NCBI GenBank assembly: GCA_025449115.1
Contig: JAHLKC010000019.1
Location: 1-64,000 of the forward strand
Direction: 5' to 3'
Source: Chytridium lagenaria
Lineage: Eukaryota > Chytridiomycota > Chytridiomycetes > Chytridiales > Chytridiaceae
Length of the DNA stretch: 64,000 nucleotides
The notes under the pieces were generated by a model. That model was given only the letters and a program-made list of their open reading frames with translations, ran no database searches and had not been told where the DNA came from. The first letter of the stretch is position 1. Each line of letters opens with the position of its first letter. Position numbers and translations under genes: made by a program. This document shows, in pieces, positions 1-11,238 of this stretch.

Positions 1-2141
1 TGCTGAGCCTTTTTAAAACCTTTTAAAACTTTAACGTCTTCCCCACTTCCGCCAAGATGTATGTCTCCATCATGCACGTTGGAGATTGCTTGGCCCATCA
101 TCAAGAGATTGACCAGCTCCTAAAATATTTGTAAGAATAGATTAAATGCTCACACGAGCCACCTGTGTGCAATAAGCATGTCGCCCGATTAAAGAACATC
201 CTGGCTCATCAAAGTCTTCATCTCTTATAGTTTCTGCGCCGCGACTCAATACAGCAGAATACAAAAGCTGTATCAGACCATGTCGGCTTGGGTCATTGTT
301 CAGAAACTAGAAATCGTGTTATTCATTTCGAAAAAATGGGTCTGTGCTTACACTATCCAAGTTGTGAGAAAGGAAATCACGGAGGGAAAGTGAATCTGTA
401 AACTCATGGAGCTCAAGATTTTCTGTTATGCCATCGGGAATATAGCGCTCCCGCGATAAATCTGATTTGGCTTGGACGCGAAGGTTCGGCTTAAATCTTT
501 TTAAAAGTTAGGATGGACCTAAAAGGACTCAACCCTTACAATGCAACTACTGCTTTTCTGCTACGAGTTCCTCCAGACAGCCACAATATCTCGGATATAG
601 CCTCAATAAGCGCCGTTTTGCATTGCGTAGCCGTTGGTCTTAGTTTCCCTGATCTATGAGTGCGTAAGTATGATGAGCCTGACAGGAAAGACTTACCTAA
701 CAGCGGAGCTGTCCTGACCAAAGGCAAGGTGTTTCAAGACAAAGGCTTGAACGACAGCAAGAAGGCCGCACGGTCCACCCTAAAAAAGTTATCAGGTGGG
801 ATCGTAAAGAAAAAAGAGAAAAAAAAACAACATGAAGGCCCTTAATGGCATACCCGAGACTGTATCAATCCATAAGAAATCTCTGACGCCTGGTTGTTAA
901 AAACAAACCCCTTCCCCTTCCATTCATCCGGAAACGTCGACCGTGACCTCGAATCCTCAGTACCGGTTCCCGCAAACGTTACTTTTCTCAACATCAAAGC
1001 TTTCTGTGTCGTAATCAAAGATCCTTTTGAAACGGCCGCAGGTCCCAATGAATTCACTCTTGGTCCTCCAAAAGTTTTCGACGCTCCATATCTGTTGAAA
1101 TCATCACTGTCGTCATCATCATCGTCATCAAATCCAATGTCCTCTGTAATCTCTAAATCTCCGTGATGCTTTGAGGCTGTTGAGCTGCGGAATGTCCGTG
1201 GAGATTCGTAGTCGGTGTTTCCTCCCACTGCAATACTGGTTCTTGATGGCGGTAACGTCGGTTGATCTGAATTATTTGTAGAGGACATCCAGTTGGTTGT
1301 TACAGTATTTCCATCTTTCGCTCCCCAACCAGCTGAAATGGGAGGCGTTGTACCGGCGTAAGACGAGGCACTTCCGATTCTCGTCGTAGAAATTGAAGTC
1401 GTGTTCGTGCTAGGACTTCCAGCTGCAAAACTCATTCCAGCGCTCAAAGCTCGTGGATTCTTGGAATCAAAGCCACCCAAAGGTGTGTTGAAAGTGACTA
1501 CAGAAGGCGGGCTATTTTTCAGTGGGGCAGGGTGATGATTCCCGACGGTAGAGGAAGATGAAGTTGGTCTGGTTGAAGGTCCGGATGATGGAGACGTGGA
1601 GCGTTTCGATAGTTTGGGGTCACTTGTACTAATTTGCTTGGATTCTTTCGCGGAGGAAGATGCCTTTGTCGAGAGAGACTTTACGATGACTTCAAGTTGT
1701 GACTTCAACGGTTGGTCTATCGTATTTTTACAAGTATGGTTATTAATAATTAGTAACTGTTATTATTGAAAAAATCTCACTAAGCAAAGTAGTTAATACC
1801 CGAGGTTCTGTTCTGATTCAGAATCTTGCCGACGCCTAGCTGTTTTGATAGTTCCGACCTGCTCGTCACCAATGGCGCTTTCTTTTTCGATCGTCAAAAT
1901 CACCTGAATGCTTTGGTCTTATCACCTGAAACTGCAGATACTCCAACCGAAATGCTTCCAAAGTCTTCTCCAGTCCCTTTGCAGCCAGATACTCCTTCAC
2001 AAGAGAAGCCGCGAGTGCAGATGAAATCGCATTGGTAGTCTGGATAGCCGCCGCTTGTGCTTTTAACGAGCCCCGATGAGATGACGACGATGGGCTATGT
2101 ATTTCACTGGGTCTTGGAGGAGAAGAAGCGCTCATGTTCAT
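1..2141 (-). CDS. MINDY-4-type (FAM188B) deubiquitinase, 3' part beyond the window
   Basis: Lys48-chain deubiquitinase of the MINDY family, in the FAM188/MINDY-3/4 branch. Exon 1 (2141-1926) encodes a LisH-like motif ([20 protein letters not shown]) that matches the MINDY-4 N-terminus. A Ser-rich linker with a run of Asp follows (about 1700-900). The catalytic domain then starts with WKGKGFVF and YGLIQ. After an intron at 853-780 comes [13 protein letters not shown], which holds the catalytic cysteine; an exon then reads [13 protein letters not shown]. Further exons read [19 protein letters not shown] and [15 protein letters not shown], both close to MINDY-4. The catalytic histidine region lies left of the window. 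The ATG at 2141 precedes the LisH segment directly. Exon joins at 1925-1708 and near 539-490 could not be settled by eye. It is head to head with the gene starting at 2278. Family assignment is firm; enzymatic activity is inferred from the conserved Cys motif. Confidence 0.85.
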
Positions 2142-2277
2142 GGTTTCCGTGAGAGTTAATCCGTTGGTTTGCTCACTGCGTAGCCTCCCTGTTCTGACTT
2201 GTCAACGTCCCCTCCAGCCTCTATCAATGCAAAATACTGTCGTGTGACCATCTCTGCATACGGCAGAATACTTTATC
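2142..2277. promoter_or_regulatory. Shared divergent promoter region
   Basis: Only 136 bases separate the two divergent start codons at 2141 (minus) and 2278 (plus), so both 5' untranslated regions and core promoters must sit here or overlap the genes. I see no clear TATA box. Co-regulation of the two genes is an inference from the geometry. Confidence 0.5.
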
Positions 2278-4232
2278 ATGGCCGACATGAAGGAGTACGA
2301 CATCCTGGTGTGAGTTGCATTGGAGAGAATGAGCGTCCGACTAACCCGTTGTTATTTCCACAATGCATGCATCCTCCTGCTTTTACTTTGAATCTACTCA
2401 TGCGCAAATCAAAGTTACGGAGCTACTGGTAAGCTCCTTTCAAAGTCAACTTTATTCTCTCAACCGCTCTAACATCGGTTTCAAAGGCTTCACCGGAAAG
2501 CGTGTTGCGAAAGAGATCACTCGAGTCCAGCCCAAGCTTAACCGTCCCTTCCGATGGGCCGTCGCCGGTCGAGATCGCGAAAAGTTGAAGGGTACGCCAA
2601 CATCACACCCCTACATCATCTAATCCACTCCCATAGAAATGGTTGAATGGCTCAACGTCCCCAGTTCGATCTCAGCCCCCGCTATTCTCATCGCCGATGT
2701 CTCCGAGCCGGAAAAGCTGAAAAAAGTGATTTCAATGTGTCGAGTTGTGGTCAATTGTGTCGGGCCGTTCCGATTTTATGGAATGCCGGTTGTGAGGGCT
2801 TGCGTTGAAGGGAATGCAGAGTATGTGGATATTACGGGCGAGCCGGAATTCGTGGAAAGGGTGTTCTTGGAGTTTAATGAGACCGCTAAGGCAAAAAATC
2901 TTGCGGTTGTGCCATGCTGTGGATTTGATTCTGTGCCCGGTAGGTGTTTTGCAAAGAAGGCATTCCGGGGATGAATGGTTTTCATATCTGTTTTTGATTC
3001 GATTTATAAATGTATACTTACAGATTTGTAGCTGACCTTGGAAACCTTTTTAACAAGCAAGAATTCCATAAGCGTGGATACACTGCATCTGTAAGCCTTT
3101 TTTCAGTATTTATTATCACCGTGAGTACTAATCGTTCTTATTACCGCAGGCTGTGGAAATGTACATTTCCATATTCACGGGCAAGGCAGGTGGAGCCGGT
3201 AACTTTGCAACGTACGAAAGTGCTGTCCACGGCGTCGCAAACGCCGAAGAACTCCGTAAGATTCGCAAGCAAGTGAGTCATACCTGTAAGCACCGTGTTC
3301 TAAAGTTTCCTGCAGATCAAGAGACCCACTGTTCCCCAATTCGGTGCAAAGCTCAGAATCTTGCCTGGTGCGAGGTTCGATAAGTTTATAAAGAAATGGG
3401 TGATCCCGTTCATTGGTGCTGATGCCTCTGTGGTAAGAATATTCGTGGCTGTCGCCTTATTTTATACGTTCTCAACAAAATCAATTTATATTAGGTTCGA
3501 ATGGGCCAGCAACTGAGCGAATCCCTCCGCACCTCTACCATCACCGCGCGCCCCGTCCACTCTCTCCACCCTGTCCAATTTGCCGCCTATATGGGTCTCA
3601 AATCCTCTCTGTCCCTCGTCGGCATTAGCGTTTTCGGCGCGTTCCTCACCTTTTTTCTCGTTTTTCGTTTGGGGCGGTATCTTCTTCTAAAGTTCCCTGG
3701 ATTTTTCTCGTTTGGTAATTTACAATATATTGCGGTACTGTTCTTACTTTATAAGGCTTTTTCACGAGGAAGGGGCCAACGGAGGCTCAAATGAGGGATA
3801 CGTCTTTTACGAGTACCTTTAGGGGCGTTGGCTATAAGAGTGTTGTGGCGGCTGGGGAGGCGCAGGGAGTTATCGTTGGGAAGCCCGAGTATGAGATTGT
3901 TACGAAGGTGGATGGACCAGGTGAGGCGGTTTCTCTTCTACTAAAATTCATATTATTTCGTTAGAGCCCGGATACGTTGCTACTCCCATCGCAGTTCTTG
4001 CTTGTGCTTACACCATCCTGGAAGATAGGGTTAGTCATTTTATTTTCTCTGTATATTTTTGTTAATGTTCAATTGGCTTACACAATAATAGGAAAAATCG
4101 TCTCAGCGTGATGTTCCCTCCGGTGTTCTTACCCCCGCGTCAGCTTTTGGTGCCACTGACCTCGTTCCTAAATTGGACTCCCTTGGAATCAAGTTTTCGG
4201 TTGTCTCAACCAGAGACCTCAATTATAATTAG
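2278..4232 (+). CDS. Saccharopine dehydrogenase-like oxidoreductase (SCCPDH / trans-acting enoyl reductase family)
   Basis: Eleven exons give a 447-residue protein: 2278-2309, 2415-2428, 2487-2591, 2637-2939, 3032-3090, 3150-3272, 3316-3432, 3495-3714, 3756-3920, 3965-4029, 4092-4232. The N-terminal Rossmann fold has the dinucleotide motif YGATGFTGK, split across the 14-base second exon. It continues with VNCVGPFRFYGMPVV, the family motif VPCCGFDSVP, and GKAGGAGNFATYES. A hydrophobic stretch near exon 8 (FGAFLTFFLVFRLGRYLLL) matches the membrane-associated segment seen in SCCPDH homologues, which are linked to lipid droplets or ER membranes. The C-terminus keeps GYVATPIAVLACAYTIL. The substrate is unknown in this family, so lysine metabolism should not be assumed. 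The frame is intact throughout. An AATAAA follows 19 bases after the stop (4251). Confidence 0.9.
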
Positions 4233-4630
4233 AACATTCCAATAAAATTATTCTTTAAAGTCATAACCGTTGGCGTCTCATACTAGATCCTTATAATTAT
4301 TTCCGTTCTGGTACTTTCTTAAAGATCGATTATTCGCGCGATCGTGTCTGACGGAATTTATCCAAGTCGCGATTTGCATGAACATCCCCTATCAATTACG
4401 TTCCGCATGTGCACATCTCTCCTCGTTCTTCAAATATACCGATGCAAGTTCAGGTGTCGAATCATACATTTCCTGTCGATCACCTATTTTGATTCGATGT
4501 CTTTGTTGAGGCTTGAGGGTCTTACGGTGGCGTCCCCTCCACTTACTATTTCCTTGCATTAGAATTCCAGCTTCCATAAGAAGCAACTACCATTTCCCAC
4601 CTTCCAAAAAAAGTAGACCTTGTATACAGC
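4233..4630. other. Intergenic, no gene seen
   Basis: Contains the probable polyadenylation signal of the upstream gene (AATAAA at 4251) and AT-rich sequence leading to the first cyclase gene. No supportable reading frame or RNA gene was seen. Confidence 0.5.
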
Positions 4631-7444
4631 ATGCCTAACAAGCTCAAACTCGTTGACGATGATACCATCGACTTTCTTAACACCGCAAGAGACAGGACAA
4701 GGATCTCGTGAACTTGATCAACCATGACCGTCAAGACATTGAGTTCAAGCATGGCCATACGGAGAGGTTGAACAATTTTCGTACTGATGAGTTGTATATT
4801 GAGAGAGCGAACGCTGTTTGAGGCGGTGTTCCTTGATACACTTTATGACGATGAGTTTGAGAGTCTTTTAGCGAGACAGGTGGGTTTTTGAGTGAAGTCG
4901 TTTGAGCTAAGCGCGTCATTTTTTTTTTTATTTTTTTTTCAAATTTCAGTCGGAAGAGGTTGAGGAGCAGAACGCTATTGAAGTTGATAAGAAGACGTTC
5001 GTGCAGATTATGAACGATATGAAGGATTTGAAGTTGCTCTGTCTGCAGGTGAGATTTTGTTGAAAGCTCAAAGACTTAAACTAACGCTTTTTTTTCATTA
5101 GAATAAGGCCGCTGCGGATAATCTAAAGAGTTCCAAGAAGACGTAAGAGTGAAATACATTATCTACGTACTAATATTGCATTTTTCTAGGATCCGTGAAA
5201 GGCGAACCGCTGTTAGAGATCGCTTGTCTCGCCTTGAAATCAGACAAGAGCGTGAACGTCGCAGCCTTGCGGGTTAGTTTGACTCTAAAAAAGTTCTTTA
5301 TTTATCTGTAACATTGAAATCTTATTCTTTTGCATAATATAGAGGCTCACGCGAGGCATCTTAAGGATATGAAGCTGACGCGCAACCTCACCCTTAAGGA
5401 GATCGAAGACAATGAATTGCGCGTTCTCGTCGCTGGAAACGAATTCAACTCTATCACCCTCGCCGCCGAGACTTCAAAAGCGAATGCACAGAAAAATGAG
5501 GTTTGTATGATTTCGGTTAGGGCGCAGTCTCACGTATATTTTCTATTTATTACTTTAGGAAACTCGATTATTCACCGCTACTGTGTTCAGTCAACTTGTT
5601 CGAAACACTAAAGAGATTGAGCAACTTCGTGAGATTCACTTGTTAAAGCTTAAGCACACAACTAAGGTAGAGAATAATTAGTATTGTGGATTTATTGTTA
5701 AACTTTCCCTCAATAGTACTGCGACACCGAACTTGACACGATGGACGAGTATGAATCACTTATCGCCCTTCACCTCAACGAAGAGCAAAAGCTCGAAGCC
5801 GACCTCAAGGCGATCGCCGACAAAGCCGAAGCAGCTTTGAACGCCGAAATGACCACCGCAAAGGTCAAGTCCACTCAACGCGAGGTAGCTCAACAGGCAT
5901 CCGTCAAGCGCATGAAATTGAAAGCCGAGGCCAAGCACAACAAAAAAGAACTTCAAATTCAATCAAGGGAGCGCGTGAAACAGTTCTGGGCGGAAGAGGA
6001 GGAACGTCTCCGTGAACACCTTGTAACCTCTGGACGATTGGTCGACGACAATGCGTTTGAGTTGAAGGCGCTTCATCTTCTTGATCGTAGCCGTGTGGAG
6101 CACAACCGCACGTACCTTGAGAAGGAGAGTTCCGATAGTGACATGGATACGGATGCAGAGATCATTCGAGAAGCCGCTGCAAGGATGGACTATGACAACG
6201 GCGAGACGGACCGCCAGCACGCTCGTGAGATGTTCAAGATTGAGAATCAGAGGAAGATTCATTCTGACCAGATTCGGAAGCTCAAGGCCCATAATGCGAA
6301 GATCAGGGAGAACATCCTTAAAGTCCACGTTAGAATCTTGAGGGAGCTTTTGGAAGAGCAGGAGATAGGTGCGTAATGAAATGCTTTGTAGGGTTCTGCT
6401 AAGTATGGGGGCTGAATTTACATCCTCTAGAAGTGACTAAGCTAATGGAACAGCAGGAAACGGAGATGAAGGCTCTAATCGATTCCCAAAAGACCTCTGA
6501 AAAGGCCGATGAAGACAACATCGCTTTAAACAGCCGCCTCAACGCTATGCTTCCGGTAAGATTTGTTATTTTGATACTCTCTGATCAGTCCACAGAAATT
6601 CGTTGTGGACATAATGAAAAAGAACGAGACGGTCGTTCCAAAAGAATTCGAGAACTTGGTGTTCCTTACTTCCGACATTGTTTCCTTTACTTCCTTCAGG
6701 TGAGTTCATACCCTACTTAAACGAAGCGAACACCATGAACTTTGGACTGAAGTATTTTCTTTTAAAGCTCTCAGAGCTCCGCACAGCAGATCATTGCGCT
6801 ACTCAACCGTTTGTACTCTGCTATGGACGAAGCGCTTGATTCCTTCCACGATATCTTTAAGCTTGAAACCATTGGTGACGCCTACTGCATTGTGGCTGGT
6901 CTGAACTCGCAAGATCGAAGCCCTAGGTTGAACGCTATTGATATGATCGAATGCGCGAGGAGTTTTGTCGAAATTGTGGAGAACCTCGATATGTCTGATC
7001 AGGTCAGCGATAAGCTTGAAATGCGTATCGGTATCCACTGCGGTCCCGCTGTTGGAGGAGTCGCAAATATTTCGCAACCAAAGTAATTACACTTTAAATT
7101 GTTTGTGTTTTTGGTGCCTCGGAAAGCTTTCTAACCAGCCGTGTTCTCTTAGGTTCTCGCTTTTCGGCGATACCGTGACCACTACCGGCATTCTGGAGCA
7201 AAGCTCCAAGGGCAACATGGTTCACATCAGCGGTCCCACATACGAACTCGTAAAAGATGATTACGACTTCGATGTCTCCGAGAGCGTCACCGTTCAGGAC
7301 GCGTCTGGTGGAAAGAAGAAGATCCCAACGTATTGGGTTACTGGAAGGAAATCTGCCTCTAAAATCGATGGGAACAGGATGGATGGAGTGAAGATGGAAA
7401 AGGTGGTTCGATCCAGCAGCCGCAACATTACTTTCAGTCAATAA
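4631..7444 (+). CDS. Coiled-coil protein with C-terminal class III (guanylate-cyclase-like) domain, paralogue 1; exon 1 frame broken
   Basis: First of three tandem paralogues. Eleven exons: 4631-4879, 4950-5048, 5102-5142, 5190-5272, 5343-5500, 5559-5666, 5717-6368, 6431-6555, 6596-6699, 6768-7082, 7153-7444. The first 500 or so residues are charged coiled coil with the landmark REIHLLKLKHTTKYCDTEL, shared by all three copies. The C-terminal cyclase domain carries metal-binding Asp in TSDIVSFT (6673-6675) and GDAYCIVAG (6877-6879), and the guanine-type Glu in KLETIGDAY (6865-6867). The helix that in active cyclases reads GDTVNTASRMES reads GDTVTTTGILEQ, so both transition-state residues are replaced (Asn by Thr, Arg by Ile). 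The guanine-contacting Cys position is Ser (KFSLFGD). Exon 1 has a 1-base loss near 4690 and a 1-base gain near 4815; read straight it stops at 4709. The two cancel in length. No membrane segment is seen. Confidence 0.8.
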
Positions 7445-7767
7445 ATAGCCTAAACTACCGTGACCTTCGGATCTTACTCGGACGGTCTACCCCATCCCCT
7501 TGAATCGTTCCCCAGAATCTCCCCACCAGTATAAGCTACCGCTTCCATTGCAATTAATAAATTGATTGGCAATAGTTGCCATTATTACCCTTACTATGAG
7601 CCATTTACTCAAGCGATTGGATTCTCGCTTCCCCGATGAATGTCTCGGATGCATTGTTTCAGCTTCCGTTGTTTCCTAACCGACCTAAATAGAAAAAGCA
7701 ATACTATTATCCCATTAACTTTGCCTTTGTGCATCGCTTACGGATCCAACGCACCACTACAGGAAAG
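7445..7767. other. Intergenic between cyclase paralogues 1 and 2
   Basis: Holds an AATAAA (about 7557) for the upstream gene and the leader of the next. No gene was seen. Confidence 0.5.
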
Positions 7768-10637
7768 ATGTCATCAAAGGGCAAGGAGTGCATAATTGAC
7801 GCTGAGAGCCTCGAATTTCTTCGACAAAAACGTGCACACGACAGGACGATTGTTGCAAGTTTAGGGCTCGAAAGACAGGACGCAGAGTTCCGAAATGGTC
7901 ATGCTGAAAGGCTCAACAACTGGAAGACCGATGAGATATATATCGAGAGGTCTCAGGAAGAAGAGGCAAATTTCCTACATAATCTTGCCATTGAGGAGCA
8001 GAAGAGCTTCCTCGTTTTACAGGTGGCGCTTATTTCTTTTCTCGCGTTGCTAATCTCACTCTTCATGTACAAGGCGGAGGAGGTGAAAGAGGAAGAATCC
8101 ATTGAGGAAGACCGGACAGTTTTTGGGAAAATCATGAGCGACATGAAGGACCTCAAGCTACAATGCCTTCAGGTATTGTGACGGTCTTTGCTACCAAATA
8201 ATCGGTAATAGAACAAAGCCGCGGCGGAGCTTCGAAAAAGCCAGAAAAAAACGTGAGTGGCAACTTCAACCTTCTTTTGCAATTAATACCTTGTCTGTTT
8301 TAATATACAGGCTTCGATCGAGAAGAATTGCTGTTCAAGTGGGAATCCTTTGCCTTTCTGTATAATTAATATACAACTAGGACCGGTTGAAACGATTGGA
8401 GATTCGACAAGAGAAGGAAAGAAAGAGTTTGAGTGGTAAGAACGAAACATTTACTGATGCATTCTCATAAGTTTCAAGCAACACATCAAAGATATATCAC
8501 GGAGTTGAACCTCACCCGCAACATAGTTATTCAAGATATTGAAGACCCGGAGTTGAGATGCATTGTCGCAGGAGTAGAGGTCAATGAAATGACGCTTGCA
8601 GCTGACGCAGCAAGATTCAAGGCCGCGAAAGACCAGGCACGAATATTAAGGTTGAGATATTTACTCATGGCGTGTTATCTAGGAAACTAGGGCTTTTAAT
8701 GCAAAAGTTTTTGCGATTCTCGTTAGAAACACAAAAGAAGTCGAACAGCTCCGTGAGATTCACCTTTTAAAGTTGAAGAACACGGCAAAGGTTTGTTTTT
8801 TTTCCTTAAATGTCTGGTTTTTCCGCAGAGGTATGGCTTTAATATATGTCCTTGTTCCTTTTTCAAGTATTGCGACTTAGAGCTTGACTCTATAGACGAG
8901 ATTGAAACTATGAAGGCGACACATATTCATGAGGAGCACCGACTTGAGGCTGAACTCAAGGCCCGTGCGGATAAAGAAGAAGAGGCTTTGAGAAATGCAA
9001 TGGTTATTGCCAAGGCAAAGCAAGCCCAGAGTATCGCAGTTTCCGAAAATGCCATCAAAGCCGCTCAAGGAAAGCGAGAAGCTAAACTTCTTCGAAAGCA
9101 GCAGAAAGAAGCTGAAAAGGAGCGACTGCGACTTTTCTGGAACGAGGAAGAGAAAATTTTAGAGGAGTACTTAAAGTCAACGGGTCAGCCTTATGCGGGT
9201 GTCGAATTTGAGGTCAAGGCCGCGAATTTGTTGGACAAGAGCCGCCTTGAATTTAGAAGAGCGCAGAATGAGATAATAGATTTCTCCAGCGACGAGGACG
9301 AAATTATGGAGAGCCTTGAGGGCGAGGCTGCGAGGGTCAATGCACAGGCCAGTGAGGACGATAAGAGGTTCTCACGTGAAATGTATCGAATCGAACATAT
9401 GCGGAAGACGCATGCCCAACAGGTTCAAAGGCTCAAAATACAAAACAGAAAAACCAGAGAGGCCTGCAAGAAATCGCAGCATAAGGCTCTTCAGGCTTTG
9501 GTGCAGGAGCACGAAGCAGGTTTTCCCCGTTTGATTGATCTTTGTTGACGCTTCTCACAGACGAAGACAATCTAAGGTCCCAGCAGGAGAAGGAGATGTT
9601 TGCTTTGCTCCAAACGCAAAAGACTTCAGAGAAGGTTGACGAGGACAATAGACTGTTGAATGACCGCCTCAACGCCATGCTTCCAGTAGGATATCTACAC
9701 TTTAGTTATATGTAACTCGTTGATTCACAGAGATTTGTTGTTGAAGCGATGAAACGTAATGAGGCCGTTCAGCCGCGCCAGTTCGACAATTTGATTCTTT
9801 TGACATCTGACATTGTTTCATTTACATCTCTTAGGTAAGCACACGTTTAAAATAATATCTCATAGAGTGTTAGCTCCCAGAGCTCTGCAAAGCAGATTAT
9901 TTCTTTATTAAACAGGTTATACTCTGCGATGGATGAAACTTTGGATTCTTTCCACGATGTTTTCAAACTCGAGACTATTGGTACTGCTTCCACTAAATCT
10001 ATTATCCTCTACGTTTCATTCTATCTTCATAGTTTCTACTCGCTTAATTTGACTTGATTTCTTCGCAGGAGACGCGTATTGTATTGTGGCTGGATTGAAT
10101 TCTCAGGATAGAAGCCCACATTTAAATGCTGTTGATGTCGTCGAATGCGCGATCAGCTTTGTTGAAATAGTCCAAAACCTTGACATGTCGGACCAGATCA
10201 GCGACTCCATTCAGATGCGCGTCGGCATTCATTGCGGACCCGCCGTTGGTGGAGTTGCCAACTCCTCCCAGCCAAAGTAAGCAGAGTCGCTTTTGTTGTA
10301 TCTTCTAAGTTATATTCAACTCCAAAAAATCACCAGGTTCTCGTTGTTCGGAGATACCACTAGCATCACGGGGATCATGGAGCAAACCTCGAAACCAAAC
10401 CGAATCCACATTAGCGAGAGCCTTTACAACCTCGTTAAAGATGACTACGAATTCGACGTTTCCGAAAGCGTGGCAGTACAGGATGGCGCAGGCGGAAAGA
10501 AGAAAATGGCTACGTATTGGCTTGTTGGGAGGAAGCAGATTCAGAGGTCAATTGATAAGCCTACAGCGACGGGAAGTATGTCGAAAATCAATAGAATCAA
10601 GTCTGGGGTGAGCCGAGGCATTAGATTCGATCAGTAG
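7768..10637 (+). CDS. Coiled-coil protein with C-terminal class III (guanylate-cyclase-like) domain, paralogue 2, intact
   Basis: Thirteen exons with all joins in frame give 748 residues: 7768-8022, 8074-8172, 8212-8252, 8311-8338, 8381-8435, 8479-8650, 8691-8790, 8868-9519, 9561-9685, 9731-9834, 9874-9980, 10069-10276, 10337-10637. The start MSSKGKE aligns with the starts of the neighbours. A long charged coiled coil precedes the cyclase domain. Metal Asp residues are in TSDIVSFT and GDAYCIVAG, and the guanine-type Glu is in KLETIGDAY. The transition-state helix reads GDTTSITGIMEQ, with Ser for Asn and Ile for Arg, and the Cys position is Ser. If dimerisation follows the class III rule, these subunits could supply metals and base recognition but not the Arg/Asn pair. 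The AATAAA at 10715 is the likely poly(A) signal. The apparent membrane helix near residue 90 is a translated 51-base intron (8023-8073). Confidence 0.88.
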
Positions 10638-11238
10638 AGTAGCGCATACGCAATAGATACCCATTTTATTTCAAATTCAAGTAATATGTTTTAACACTCG
10701 GCGTCTTTCATTTTAATAAATATCCCCCACGTATTATTATGTTTAACGCAATAAGATTTCAATTTAACTTGTTTCCTGCGCATGTAGTGTCATATTTCTA
10801 GAAGCTGGATTTACCCAATTCCTCTGAAGCCGAGTGAACAAGTTATTTTCGGTTTAACGCTACTTCTTCATATTAAAGAATTTGTCATCAATTCTAATTG
10901 ATAGAAAAAAATAAACACTCCTTGGTGTGAGATTCCAAGTTTTGAGTACACTATTCTTGTTGGTTCTTCGGCGTTGTCACTAGACCTCAAAAGTACTTTC
11001 CGATCCCCACCGACCACCTTTGTTCCGTGTAATTCTAGGCGGTCTCTCAGGATCGTGTTGCTCCTCGACAATGAATTTGGAGCATGATTGGGCTAAAGTT
11101 CCCCTCAAACCAGCGATGGAATCTTTTAAAGCGCAAGAAACCTGTGGCCAGAGATCCATATAATATTCATTTCACACCGAAGAAACTTCGTCAGCAACCC
11201 CTCTTGAAAAAAGGCAGTCTAGGAAAAGCACGACGACC
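10638..11238. other. Intergenic between cyclase paralogues 2 and 3
   Basis: AT-rich, with a poly(A) signal at its left end (10715). No supportable gene. The last 150 bases probably hold the promoter and leader of the next paralogue. Confidence 0.5.

Noticed and set aside
8023..8073. Apparent membrane helix (hydrophobic run ALISFLALLISLFMY) in cyclase paralogue 2
   Set aside because: It is an in-frame 51-base intron with good GT-AG ends. Both paralogues have a spliced intron at exactly this point.
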